Origin: CAVZBW01 sp963778465
GTDB lineage: Bacteria; Actinomycetota; Acidimicrobiia; Acidimicrobiales; RAAP-2
Length of the DNA: 64,000 bases
Direction of reading: 5' to 3'
NCBI GenBank assembly: GCA_963778465.1
Contig: CAVZUK010000002.1
Coordinates: forward strand, 1,364,001 to 1,428,000
Below the pieces are notes generated by a model. It had not been told where the DNA came from. It made no database searches and saw only the letters and a list, made by a program, of their open reading frames with translations. Below, in pieces: positions 24,570 to 32,765 of the stretch (positions within the stretch are counted from its first letter, which is position 1; each line of letters begins with the position of its first letter). Both the position numbers and the translations under genes were made by a program.

Positions 24570-24640
24570 GCGGCCAAAGGTAGTGGCCGGAGAGGGAGTG
24601 GCCCGCCGGGTCCCCGCCCCGCGAGAGTCAGGAGAGGCCG

Positions 24641-25942
24641 ATGAGCTGGGATTTTTCAACCGAGCCGGAGCTCGAGGAGAGATTGGGCTGGATGCGGGAC
24701 TTCGTGCGGGAGGAGGTCTTCCCGCTCGAGACGCTCGACCTGGACTACGACCAGCTGCTCAGGGTCATCGCCCCCCTCCAGGACGAGGTCCGGGCCCGCG
24801 GGCTCTGGGCGGCCCACCTCCCCCCCGACCTCGGAGGGATGGGTGCGGGTCAGGTGACCCTCGGCCTCATGCACGAGATCCTCGGCCAATCGCCGTACGG
24901 GCCGCTCGCGTTCGGCAACAACGCCCCCGACTCGGGTAACGCAGAGCTGCTGGCCATCGGGACGGCCAGCACCGGCCGGGAGGACCAGCGTGAGCGCTGG
25001 CTGCGCCCGCTCCTCGACGGCAGGTTGCGGAGCGGGTTCTCGATGACCGAGCCGCAGACGGCCGGGTCGGACCCGACGCTGCTCGAGACGCGGGCGGTGC
25101 GCGACGGGGAGGAGTACATGATCAACGGACGCAAGTGGTTCACGACCAACGGCTCGGTCGCCGACTTCCTGATCGTCATGGCGGTGACCAATCCCAACGT
25201 CCACCCGTACCAGGGCAGCTCGATGATCATCGTGCCGGTGGACACGCCAGGGGTCGAGATCGTGCGTGACGTCGCGACCATGGAGGACCCGGAGGAGTCC
25301 TACGGGCGGTTCGGCAACCACGCCGAGATCGCCTACCGGGACGTTCGGGTCCCCGTCGCCAACCTCGTCGGCCACGAGGGCGAGGGGTTCGTGCTGGCCC
25401 AGAAGCGGCTGGGCCCGGGTCGGATCCACCACTGCATGCGATGGCTGGGGCAGTCGAGGCGCGCCTTCGACATGCTCTGCGAGCGCGCCGTCTCCCGATT
25501 CGCCCACGGGTCGCTGCTCGCCGAGAAGCAGACCGTCCAGAACTGGGTCGCCGACTCCCTCGCCGAGATGGAGGCGGCGCGACTGCTGACCCTGAGGGCG
25601 GCCTGGAAGATGGACCGAGAGGGTGCGGCCGCGGCGCGCACGGACATCGCGATCATCAAGTACTGGGGGGCCGGAGTCCTGTACAACGTGATCGACCGGG
25701 CCATACAGGTGCACGGCGCGCTGGGCTTCTCGACCGACCTTCCCCTCGAGTCCATGTACCGCGCCGCTCGGGCGGCACGGATCTACGACGGACCGGACGA
25801 GGTCCATCGCGCCACGGTGGCCCGGAGGACGCTCAAGGGCTACACGCCGACCGCCGTCCCCACCGAGCACGTGCCGACCCGGCGCCGGGCCGCCAAGGAG
25901 CGGTTCGCCGAGATTCTGGCCGGCGTGACCGCCGACGACTAG
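24641..25942 (+). CDS. acyl-CoA dehydrogenase family protein
   Basis: The protein has 433 residues, in the range of the longer FadE/ACAD11-like subgroup. Landmarks: HLPPDLGGMGAGQVTLGLMHEILG, FSMTEPQTAGSDPTLLETRA (flavin site), NGRKWFTTNGSVADF, the base-bearing region LAQKRLGPGRIHHCMRWLG and HGALGFSTDLPLESMYRAAR near the end. It is divergent from bioB with 71 bases between starts. It is cytoplasmic and uses FAD; the acyl substrate is not predictable. The next genes are on the other strand, so it is monocistronic. Confidence 0.88.
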   Translation: MSWDFSTEPELEERLGWMRDFVREEVFPLETLDLDYDQLLRVIAPLQDEVRARGLWAAHLPPDLGGMGAGQVTLGLMHEILGQSPYGPLAFGNNAPDSGNAELLAIGTASTGREDQRERWLRPLLDGRLRSGFSMTEPQTAGSDPTLLETRAVRDGEEYMINGRKWFTTNGSVADFLIVMAVTNPNVHPYQGSSMIIVPVDTPGVEIVRDVATMEDPEESYGRFGNHAEIAYRDVRVPVANLVGHEGEGFVLAQKRLGPGRIHHCMRWLGQSRRAFDMLCERAVSRFAHGSLLAEKQTVQNWVADSLAEMEAARLLTLRAAWKMDREGAAAARTDIAIIKYWGAGVLYNVIDRAIQVHGALGFSTDLPLESMYRAARAARIYDGPDEVHRATVARRTLKGYTPTAVPTEHVPTRRRAAKERFAEILAGVTADD

Positions 25943-25968
25943 TCGAGGGCGACGAACCGCGCAGCCGG

Positions 25969-27417
25969 CTATTCGACGGGAGCGAGCTCGCTCCAGCCGA
26001 GTGCCTCCTCCAGGGCCGCCGCAGAGCGGAGCACCACCAGGTCTGCGTGGCTCGGCCCGACCAGCTGGAGACCGACGGGCAGCCCGCTGCGCGTCGTCCC
26101 CGCACAGACGGTCGCCGCCGGGGAGCGCGTCATGTTGAACGGGTAGGTGAAGCGGACCCAGTTGACGTCCCGGTGCCCATTGACGAGCCCGGACCCGCCG
26201 AGTGACTGCGGGGGTGGCGGCCCCGCCAGGGTCGGCGTCACGAGCAACCGCACGTCGTGGAACAGCTCGACGAGCCGAACGTTCATCTCGTGGCACCGGT
26301 CGGCGGCCCGGAGGAAGTCGACCGCGCTCAGCGTCTCGGCGCCCCGCAGCATGAGCTCGAGATTGGGGTGCAGGTCGTCCCAGCCGGGCAGCTTCCTGAG
26401 CGGGGCGAGCGACCGCAGGAGATAGGCGCCGGTCATGACGATCCAGTCGTCCACGGGGTCTTCGTCGAAGACCGTGTCGAGGACGACGACCTCCGAGCCG
26501 AGGGACTCGAGGACCCGTACGGCACGCTCGCAGATCGAGAGGACCTCGCGGTCGACGGGCGCATAACCGAGGGTGGGGGACCAGGCGATCCTCGCCGGCG
26601 GGCTGGGCCGGTCGAGGACGGCCGGCCAAGACGCCTCCGGGCGGGGCAGGGAACGCAGGTCGGTCGCCTCCGGGCCCACCACGACGTCGAGCGCCGCGAC
26701 GATGTCGGCGACACGCCGAGCCATTGGTCCCCGGACGGAGAGGTCGGGCCAGTCCGGAGCCTCGGGCCCACCCGTGGGGACCCGGCCCATCGACGTCTTC
26801 ACCCCGGAAAGACCGCAGCACGACGAGGGGATGCGGATCGAGCCGCCCCCGTCCGAGCCCGTGGCGAGGGGGACCATCCCGGCCGCCAGCGCCGCCGCGG
26901 AGCCGCCGGAGGAACCTCCCGGCGAGTAGTCGAGGTCCCAGGGGTTGTTGGTCATCCCGAACACCGCGTTGGCGGTGTGGGCGGTCCATCCGAACTCGGG
27001 GGTGTTGGTCTTGCCGACGACGACGCAGCCCGCCGCTCTGAGCCGTGCCACGTGTGCCGAGTCGGCCACGGCCGGAGCGGGATCCCGGTGCAGCGGGGAT
27101 CCGTGCGTCGTCGGGTAGCCGGCCGCGTCCTCGAGGTCCTTGACGGCGAGCGGGATGCCCGCGAGAGGTCCGGGATCGCCCCCGGCCGCGACCAGCTGGT
27201 CGACCGCCGCGGCCTGCTCCAAGGCCCGTTCGCCGTCGACGGCGACGAAGGCACCGATCGAGGGATCGAGTGCCTCGATGCGCGCCAGGGCCGCAGCGAC
27301 GAGCTCGGTCGCGGAACGATCCGCGGAGCGGACCTGGGCCGCGAGCTGGCGCACCGAGTGCGCCCGGAAGTCGATTCCGCCGGCCGGTGGGGGCGCGACG
27401 CCATCCGTCGGGGTCAT
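25969..27417 (-). CDS. amidase (amidase signature family)
   Basis: The protein has 482 residues. The Ser-cisSer-Lys triad is readable: Lys in GIPLAVKDLEDAAGYPTT, and GGSSGGSAAALAAGMVPLATGSDGGGSIR for the serines. TNTPEFGWTAHTANAVFGMTNNPW is also typical. It hydrolyses an unidentified amide in the cytoplasm. The ATG at 27417 overlaps the stop of the LLM oxidoreductase gene (ATGA), so they are co-translated. It is not GatA: no gatC or gatB is near and the C-terminal part differs. Confidence 0.88.
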   Translation of the reverse strand: MTPTDGVAPPPAGGIDFRAHSVRQLAAQVRSADRSATELVAAALARIEALDPSIGAFVAVDGERALEQAAAVDQLVAAGGDPGPLAGIPLAVKDLEDAAGYPTTHGSPLHRDPAPAVADSAHVARLRAAGCVVVGKTNTPEFGWTAHTANAVFGMTNNPWDLDYSPGGSSGGSAAALAAGMVPLATGSDGGGSIRIPSSCCGLSGVKTSMGRVPTGGPEAPDWPDLSVRGPMARRVADIVAALDVVVGPEATDLRSLPRPEASWPAVLDRPSPPARIAWSPTLGYAPVDREVLSICERAVRVLESLGSEVVVLDTVFDEDPVDDWIVMTGAYLLRSLAPLRKLPGWDDLHPNLELMLRGAETLSAVDFLRAADRCHEMNVRLVELFHDVRLLVTPTLAGPPPPQSLGGSGLVNGHRDVNWVRFTYPFNMTRSPAATVCAGTTRSGLPVGLQLVGPSHADLVVLRSAAALEEALGWSELAPVE

Positions 27418-28409
27418 TGCCGGCCGCGGCCGTGGGACGGGGGGCCCTCGGGCGCCAGGCCCTGGATGGCATCTTTCAGCTCGATCCCGACCGGCACCAC
27501 GAGGAGGGCGGGGATCGTCACCCCGCTCTCCACGTAGCGCAGCACGTGGTCCCGGCACTCGGCGGGGCTCCCGTGAACCAGCAGCGAGTCGACCACCTCG
27601 TCGGGGATCTCGCTGAGGGCGCGCTTTCGGTCGCCAGTGGCCCAGGCGTCCCACATGCCCTCGAGGAGGGGTCCGCGCCCGAGCCACCGGTGAAACTCGG
27701 CGTAGGCGTCCACGTTGAGATAGGCCGCGATCATCCGGCGGCCGACGTGTCGCGCTAGCTGCTCGTCGTCGGTCGGGCAGACGAAGATGCGCGCCGCCAC
27801 CTCGAGCTCGCTTCGCCGCGGACCGAGGTGGGGGAGCACGGTGGACACGTCGTCGGCCGACAGCCAGTTGAGGATCACGCCGTCGGCCTCGCTGCCGGCC
27901 AACCGCAACATTCCGGCCCTGAGGGCCCCGAGGAAGATCGGTGGCGGCGACGCCGGCGGCCTTCCCAGCCGGAAGCCGTGCACCCGGAACGAATCGGTCA
28001 CCATGTCGACCTTGTCCCCGGCGAACGCCGCCCGCAGGAACCGGAGGGTGTCGCGAACGCGGACATAGGGGTCCTTGAACTCGATCCCGTTCCAGCGCTG
28101 GACGATCGCCTCGGAGGAGGTCCCGATGCCGAGGGTGAAGCGTCCCGGTGCCGACTCCGCGAGTGCGGCGGCGGTCTGCGCGAGCAGCGCCGGTCCCCGG
28201 GTGAAGGCGGGGGCGACCGCCACGCCGAGCTGCAGCGTGGGACTCCATGCCGCGGCGAGGGCCAGGGGGGTGAACCCGTCCGTCCCGTCGACCTCGGCCG
28301 ACCACAGGTCCGTGTACCCGAGCTGCGTCAACTCCTCGAACCAGCTGCGGTGCTCGTGCAGCGGGACGTCGAAGGGGATCGTGATGCCGTAGCGTCGTGT
28401 GTCGCTCAC
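27414..28409 (-). CDS. LLM-class (F420-dependent type) oxidoreductase
   Basis: The protein has 331 residues and is a luciferase-like TIM barrel. It begins YGITIPFDVPLHEHRSWFEELTQLGYTDLWSAEVDG and has APGRFTLGIGTSSEAIVQRWNG and a C-terminal VHGSPAECRDHVLRYVESGVTIPAL. This subgroup is usually F420-dependent in actinobacteria; cofactor inferred. It is the first gene of the pair with the amidase, suggesting a shared catabolic step on an amide-bearing or related compound. Confidence 0.85.
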   Translation of the reverse strand: MSDTRRYGITIPFDVPLHEHRSWFEELTQLGYTDLWSAEVDGTDGFTPLALAAAWSPTLQLGVAVAPAFTRGPALLAQTAAALAESAPGRFTLGIGTSSEAIVQRWNGIEFKDPYVRVRDTLRFLRAAFAGDKVDMVTDSFRVHGFRLGRPPASPPPIFLGALRAGMLRLAGSEADGVILNWLSADDVSTVLPHLGPRRSELEVAARIFVCPTDDEQLARHVGRRMIAAYLNVDAYAEFHRWLGRGPLLEGMWDAWATGDRKRALSEIPDEVVDSLLVHGSPAECRDHVLRYVESGVTIPALLVVPVGIELKDAIQGLAPEGPPSHGRGRQ

Positions 28410-28448
28410 GCCCCCACTCTGGCACCGGGGGTGCCCGGCGTCACGCGG

Positions 28449-29444
28449 TCAGCCGTCGAGGCGGAGGCCCCGTCTCAGGGCGGCCCGGACGTCCTCGTTC
28501 ATGCGCTTTGAGACGGTGGCGCCCGTCACCAGGCTCGACCCGTGGAAGGCCCCCGGGAAGTTGTGGAGCTCGACCGACACCCCGGCCTGGACCATCCGAG
28601 CGGCGTAGGCGATGCCCTCGTCGCGCAGGGGATCGAGCTCGCCGGTCGAGACGTACGCGGGCGGGAGCCCTGCCAGGTTCGGCTCCCGTGCCGGCGCCGC
28701 GTAGGGCGAGACGTGGTCCCGCACGGGCGCCGGGCCCTCGGTGAGCGGCTCGCCGAGGTAGTGCGCCCAGCTCTGGATGGCCAGCCGGCGATTCCACAGG
28801 GGGGTGTCCTCGAACTCGAGCATCGAGGGCGTGTCGAGCCGGTCGTCCAGGACGGGGATGCCGAGCAGCTGGAAGCACAGCTCGGGACCCGACTGGTCGC
28901 GCGAGCGCAGCGCCACCGCCGCGGCCAGGGCGCCGCCGGCGCTCATGCCGCCGACCGCCAGTCGGCCCGTGTCGATCCCCATGTCCACCGCCTCCTCCGC
29001 GGTCCACACGAGCGCCGCGAAGCAGTCGTCGATCCCGGCGGGGAACGGGTCCTCCGGGGCGAGCCGGTACTCGACCGACACCACGACGACGTCGAGGTCC
29101 AGGGCCAGCTGCGCCGTCGAGAGGTGCTCGAGCTCGACGCTCCCGAGCACGAAGCCACCGCCGTGGAACCACACGATCCCCGGGGCGGAGCGTGGGAGGT
29201 CCCGCCGGCGGTAGACGCGGACCGGCACCGGTGGGCCGTCGTCCAGGCTCGGGGCGAGGTGGTCGGCCACGTCGAGACGCTCGGCGCCGGCCAGCTCTCG
29301 CGGGGACTGCCCCACGAGCTGCTGCAGGCTCTCGCGCGCCTTTGGCACGTCGGACAGGTCCATGCTGGGCATATAGGGCAGGACCGAGGCGAGCTCGGGG
29401 TCGACGCGGCTCTGCCAGCTGGTGGAGGGTCGGGTGGTGCTCAC
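28449..29444 (-). CDS. alpha/beta hydrolase, hormone-sensitive-lipase-like esterase
   Basis: The protein has 331 residues. The HGGGF oxyanion motif lies at 94-98, YRLAPEDPFPAGIDD follows, and GMSAGG at 166-171 holds the nucleophile Ser168. Asp in STGELDPLRDEG and His in FPGAFHGS complete the triad. This is the HSL (family IV) esterase group acting on short or medium acyl esters. The GTG at 29444 lies only 36 bases from the divergent ahcY start; longer frames would overlap ahcY and are rejected. Confidence 0.86.
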   Translation of the reverse strand: MSTTRPSTSWQSRVDPELASVLPYMPSMDLSDVPKARESLQQLVGQSPRELAGAERLDVADHLAPSLDDGPPVPVRVYRRRDLPRSAPGIVWFHGGGFVLGSVELEHLSTAQLALDLDVVVVSVEYRLAPEDPFPAGIDDCFAALVWTAEEAVDMGIDTGRLAVGGMSAGGALAAAVALRSRDQSGPELCFQLLGIPVLDDRLDTPSMLEFEDTPLWNRRLAIQSWAHYLGEPLTEGPAPVRDHVSPYAAPAREPNLAGLPPAYVSTGELDPLRDEGIAYAARMVQAGVSVELHNFPGAFHGSSLVTGATVSKRMNEDVRAALRRGLRLDG

Positions 29445-29480
29445 GATCCGTATTGTTGCCCGACTGCTACGTTCAATGAC

Positions 29481-30944
29481 GTGACGTTGACCACCTCTGT
29501 TGCCGTGAGCGGTCTCGAGTACCGGGTGGCCGACCTCGGCCTCGCCGAGTTCGGCCGCAACGAGATCCGCCTGGCCGAGCACGAGATGCCGGGCCTCATG
29601 TCCCTTCGCGAGGAGCTGGCCGGGTCCTCGCCGCTGCGCGGCGCGCGGGTCACGGGATCCCTGCACATGACCGTGCAGACGGCGGTGCTGATCGAGACCC
29701 TGCTGGCGCTCGGTGCCGAGGTGCGCTGGGCGTCCTGCAACATCTTCTCGACCCAGGACCACGCGGCGGCCGCCGTCGTGGTCGGACCGCACGGCTCCGT
29801 CGACGAGCCCCGGGGCGTCCCGGTCTTCGCCTGGAAGGGGGAGTCGCTCGAGGAGTACTGGGAGTGCACGCAGCGGGCTCTCGTCTGGGGCGACGGCGAG
29901 GGTCCCAACATGATCCTCGACGACGGCGGCGACGCGACGCTGCTGGTCCACCGCGGCGCGGAGTTCGAGCAGGCCGGCGCCGTTCCTGCGCCGGGGCCGG
30001 CCGACTCCGAAGAGTACCGGGTGGTTCTCGCCCTCCTCGAGAGGTCCCTCTCGGAGGAGCCGGGGCGATGGACCAAGATCGCGGCGGGCATCCGGGGGGT
30101 GACCGAGGAGACCACGACGGGCGTGCACCGCCTGTACCAGATGCAGGAGGCCGGCACGCTCCTGTTCGCCGCCATCAACGTCAACGACGCGGTCACGAAG
30201 TCCAAGTTCGACAACCGCTACGGGTGCCGGCACTCACTCATCGACGGGATCAAGCGGGGCACGGACGTCTTGATCGGCGGCAAGGTCGCCGTGGTCTGCG
30301 GCTACGGCGACGTGGGCAAGGGGTGCTGCGAGTCGCTGCGGGGCCAGGGGGCCCGAGTGGTGGTCACCGAGATCGACCCGATCTGCGCGCTGCAGGCCGT
30401 GATGGACGGGTACCAGGTGGCGACGCTGGACGACGTCGTCGAGACCGCCGATATCTTCGTGACGGCGACGGGCAACCGGAGCGTCATCACGGCCGCAGAC
30501 ATGGTACGGATGAAGCACCAGGCCATCGTCGGGAACATCGGTCACTTCGACAACGAGATCGACATGGCGGGGCTTGCGGAGACTCCCGGCATCGAGCGGA
30601 TCCGGATCAAGGCCCAGGTCGACGAGTGGCGGTTCGACGACGGCCACTCGATCATCGTGCTCTCGGAGGGCCGGTTGCTCAACCTGGGCAACGCCACCGG
30701 ACACCCGAGCTTCGTGATGTCGACCTCCTTTGCCAACCAGACCATCGCCCAGGTCGAGCTCTTCACGAAGCCCGAGCAGTACGAGCGGCGCGTCTACGTG
30801 CTGGCCAAGCACCTCGACGAGAAGGTGGCCCGCCTCCACCTGGGTGCCCTTGGGGCGCACCTGACGGAGCTCACGACCGACCAGGCGGATTACCTGGGCG
30901 TGCCGGTGGAGGGGCCGTACAAGCCCGACCACTACCGGTACTGA
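29481..30944 (+). CDS. ahcY: adenosylhomocysteinase
   Basis: The protein has 487 residues, the full length of bacterial SAH hydrolase. It shows SLHMTVQTAVLIETL, ASCNIFSTQDHAAAA, AINVNDAVTKSKFDNRYG, the NAD motif VVCGYGDVGKG, GNIGHFDNEID and the conserved C-terminus GPYKPDHYRY. It splits S-adenosylhomocysteine to adenosine and homocysteine in the methyl cycle. The GTG start has no ribosome site; a TACGTT -10-like hexamer at 29468-29473 places the transcript start close to the GTG, so the mRNA may be leaderless. Confidence 0.95.
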   Translation: MTLTTSVAVSGLEYRVADLGLAEFGRNEIRLAEHEMPGLMSLREELAGSSPLRGARVTGSLHMTVQTAVLIETLLALGAEVRWASCNIFSTQDHAAAAVVVGPHGSVDEPRGVPVFAWKGESLEEYWECTQRALVWGDGEGPNMILDDGGDATLLVHRGAEFEQAGAVPAPGPADSEEYRVVLALLERSLSEEPGRWTKIAAGIRGVTEETTTGVHRLYQMQEAGTLLFAAINVNDAVTKSKFDNRYGCRHSLIDGIKRGTDVLIGGKVAVVCGYGDVGKGCCESLRGQGARVVVTEIDPICALQAVMDGYQVATLDDVVETADIFVTATGNRSVITAADMVRMKHQAIVGNIGHFDNEIDMAGLAETPGIERIRIKAQVDEWRFDDGHSIIVLSEGRLLNLGNATGHPSFVMSTSFANQTIAQVELFTKPEQYERRVYVLAKHLDEKVARLHLGALGAHLTELTTDQADYLGVPVEGPYKPDHYRY

Positions 30945-30983
30945 GGCCCCGCGGTTCGGCAAGGGCCGGTCCCCAAGCCTCTG

Positions 30984-32096
30984 GTGTCCGCGTCGAGCCC
31001 GGGGTCCGGCACCGCCTGCCGCGATAGGCCACCGGTCCGCCTGGTCCAGTCCGAGGTCCCGATCGAGCCGGCGGGATCCTGCCCGTCCTGCGGGAATCCC
31101 GCCGTGCCGGGCGACCTGCACTGCGTGGGTTGCGGGCACTCCCTCGGCCGTTTCGGCCTGCTCGGCGTGATCGGGCAGGGAGCCACGTCGACCGTGTACC
31201 TCGCCCTGGACCGTCCGGCGGCGCGCCGGGTGGCGCTCAAGGTGTACGACGGATCGGGCTCCGGGGCCGATGGCGTCTCGAGGTCGCAGTGGGAGGCGGA
31301 GGTGGCCGGACGGCTGCGTCACCCCTGCGTGGTTCCCGTGCACGAGCTGCTGCTCGACGGCGGTCCCTTCCCGGTGGCGGTCATGGAGCACGTCGAGGGC
31401 GCCTCGCTGCGGCAGGTGCTCGCGAGGGCGGGGCGATTGGCGCCCGACCAGGTGCTCGACCTGGTCGACGGCGCGCTGCAGGCGCTCGTCCACGTGCATC
31501 GACAGGGCCTGGTCCATGGCGACGTCAAGCCGGAGAACGTGCGTGTCGCGTCGCGTGGCCCCTCGATGCTGCTCGACTTCGGCAGTGCCAGCGCGGCCGG
31601 GGCTCGTGGTCGTGGCGGGAGCCCGGGCTACGTGAGCCCCGAGGCGGCGGCCGGGCGGCCGGTCGACCAGCGCAGCGACGTCTTCGCATGTGGTGCGCTG
31701 CTCCACGAGTGCCTGGTGGGCGGGCCTCCGGGGCGCATCGCCGGTGCCGCCGGCGGGCTCTCGCCGCTGTCGGCGTGGCGCCTCCGGGGGGCGTGGCGAT
31801 CGGTGGTGGCAAGCTCGCTGGCCACCGATCCGAGCGCGCGTCCCCAGGACGCCGAGACGCTGCGTGAGCTGGTGCACGCCGCCGCGCGCCGCTCGCGACG
31901 CCGAGCGCGGCGGGTGCGTGTGGCCCTCTTGGCCGCGGCCCTCTGTGGCTTGGCCGCCGGCCTGGCGGCGGTCGTCTGGCGGGACGTGCCCGTGGGCGCC
32001 GCCGTCGTCGGCCTCCTCCTGGTGGCGGTCGTCGGGGCGACGCAGGAGCTGCTCGGTCGCCGCGTCATGCGGTGTCGCTCCCGCACGCGGCGCTGA
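30984..32096 (+). CDS. Ser/Thr protein kinase with N-terminal zinc ribbon and C-terminal membrane helices
   Basis: The protein has 370 residues. A zinc ribbon lies at 33-50 (CPSCGN...CVGCG). The kinase domain, about 55-300, has the Gly loop GVIGQGATSTVY (62-72), Lys86 in ALKVY, the catalytic loop HGDVKPENV (Asp180), DFG at 198-200 and GSPGYVSPEA. Two hydrophobic helices (about 315-355) end the protein, with almost nothing outside the membrane, unlike PASTA kinases. A GTG start follows ahcY by 39 bases and the two may share a transcript. Substrates unknown. Confidence 0.85.
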   Translation: MSASSPGSGTACRDRPPVRLVQSEVPIEPAGSCPSCGNPAVPGDLHCVGCGHSLGRFGLLGVIGQGATSTVYLALDRPAARRVALKVYDGSGSGADGVSRSQWEAEVAGRLRHPCVVPVHELLLDGGPFPVAVMEHVEGASLRQVLARAGRLAPDQVLDLVDGALQALVHVHRQGLVHGDVKPENVRVASRGPSMLLDFGSASAAGARGRGGSPGYVSPEAAAGRPVDQRSDVFACGALLHECLVGGPPGRIAGAAGGLSPLSAWRLRGAWRSVVASSLATDPSARPQDAETLRELVHAAARRSRRRARRVRVALLAAALCGLAAGLAAVVWRDVPVGAAVVGLLLVAVVGATQELLGRRVMRCRSRTRR

Positions 32097-32167
32097 GCGC
32101 CGGGCCCCGGCCCTGCACGAGAACCCGGCCCCACAAGCCCGACCCTCCGCGAAAAGTCGCGCCGGCC

Positions 32168-32193
32168 TGTCGATTTGAACCGTCTGCCCCGTC
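32168..32193 (+). promoter_or_regulatory. ECF42-type promoter TGTCGA-N16-CGTC before the YCII gene
   Basis: TGTCGA (32168-32173) and CGTC (32190-32193) are separated by exactly 16 bases, 55 bases before the YCII gene ATG. The reported ECF42 sigma-factor motif is TGTCGA in the -35 and CGA/TC in the -10 region, and ECF42 genes typically control DGPF/YCII genes. No ECF sigma gene lies in this window, so the factor must be encoded elsewhere. Confidence 0.6.
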
Positions 32194-32248
32194 GTAAGTG
32201 GTGAGTGCAGTGCACGACCGACAGAGACGGAGAGAAAGGAAACGGACG

Positions 32249-32563
32249 ATGGCGAAGTACGTGTTGGCTTACCGGGGCGGTGCGGGGATGGCGGCGACGC
32301 CCGAGGAGCAGGAGAAGGCCATGCAGGTCTGGATGAGCTGGTTCGGATCGCTCGGCGACGCCGTCGTCGACGTCGGCAATCCGTTTGGCCCGTCGTCCTC
32401 GGTGGCCTCTGACGGTTCGGTCTCCCAAGGTGGCGCTTCGTCGCTCAGCGGGTACTCGATCGTCACCGCGGACACGCTGGCGCAGGCCGCGGGACTGGCC
32501 AAGGGCTGCCCCGTCCTCGAGGGAGGCGGCGCGGTGGACGTCTACGAAACCATCGCGATGTGA
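32249..32563 (+). CDS. YCII-related (DGPF-type) protein
   Basis: The protein has 104 residues: MAKYVLAYRGGAGMAATPEE, then WMSWFGSLGDAVVDVGNPFG, and the end GLAKGCPVLEGGGAVDVYETIAM. This is the YCII/DGPF dimeric alpha-beta barrel pattern. A good ribosome site (GAGAAAGGA) precedes the ATG at 32249. It stands alone between an ECF42-type promoter and a 14-bp hairpin terminator, so it is a single-gene unit. Members are often co-regulated with ECF sigma factors; biochemical role unknown. Confidence 0.85.
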   Translation: MAKYVLAYRGGAGMAATPEEQEKAMQVWMSWFGSLGDAVVDVGNPFGPSSSVASDGSVSQGGASSLSGYSIVTADTLAQAAGLAKGCPVLEGGGAVDVYETIAM

Positions 32564-32582
32564 GGGCGATCATCTGAACCCC

Positions 32583-32630
32583 GGTGGCCCCGGGGCGGTG
32601 CCGGACCTGCCGCGCTGCCCCGGGGCCACC
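32583..32630 (+). terminator. 14-bp perfect hairpin terminator
   Basis: GGTGGCCCCGGGGC (32583-32596) pairs fully with GCCCCGGGGCCACC (32617-32630), starting 20 bases after the YCII stop. There is no long T-tract. Confidence 0.75.
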
Positions 32631-32697
32631 GCGCGTTTACGCCCAGCTCCTGGATGATTTTCGTCTTGGCGGTCTTCGGACGAATACGAGCCCGCCG

Positions 32698-32762
32698 CTT
32701 GGGTATCTCAAGGTTGGCCCCGCACGAGGCGCGGGGCTTCCGGCCAGGATGGGAGACCCAAG
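32698..32762 (+). ncRNA. candidate structured 5' leader RNA before a secreted-protein gene
   Basis: The segment folds into one long helix. The outer stem is CUUGGGU (32698-32704) with ACCCAAG (32756-32762). An asymmetric purine-rich internal loop follows (AUCUCAAGG opposite GAUGGGAG). A middle stem UUGGCC/GGCCAG and a top stem CCCCGC/GCGGGG complete it. The sequence GGAUGGGAGACC recalls the loop-E strand of 5S rRNA. The helix ends 3 bases before the ATG and pairs the GGGAG that could serve as ribosome site, so it may control translation. No known riboswitch class is recognised. Confidence 0.4.
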
Positions 32763-32765
32763 AGA

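Noticed and set aside
28542..29480. Upstream extension of the ahcY frame
   Set aside because: It is antisense to the esterase gene; AhcY homology starts just after the GTG at 29481.
29454..29480. SAH riboswitch before ahcY
   Set aside because: The 36-base gap is too short for a SAH aptamer and no conserved aptamer core is seen.
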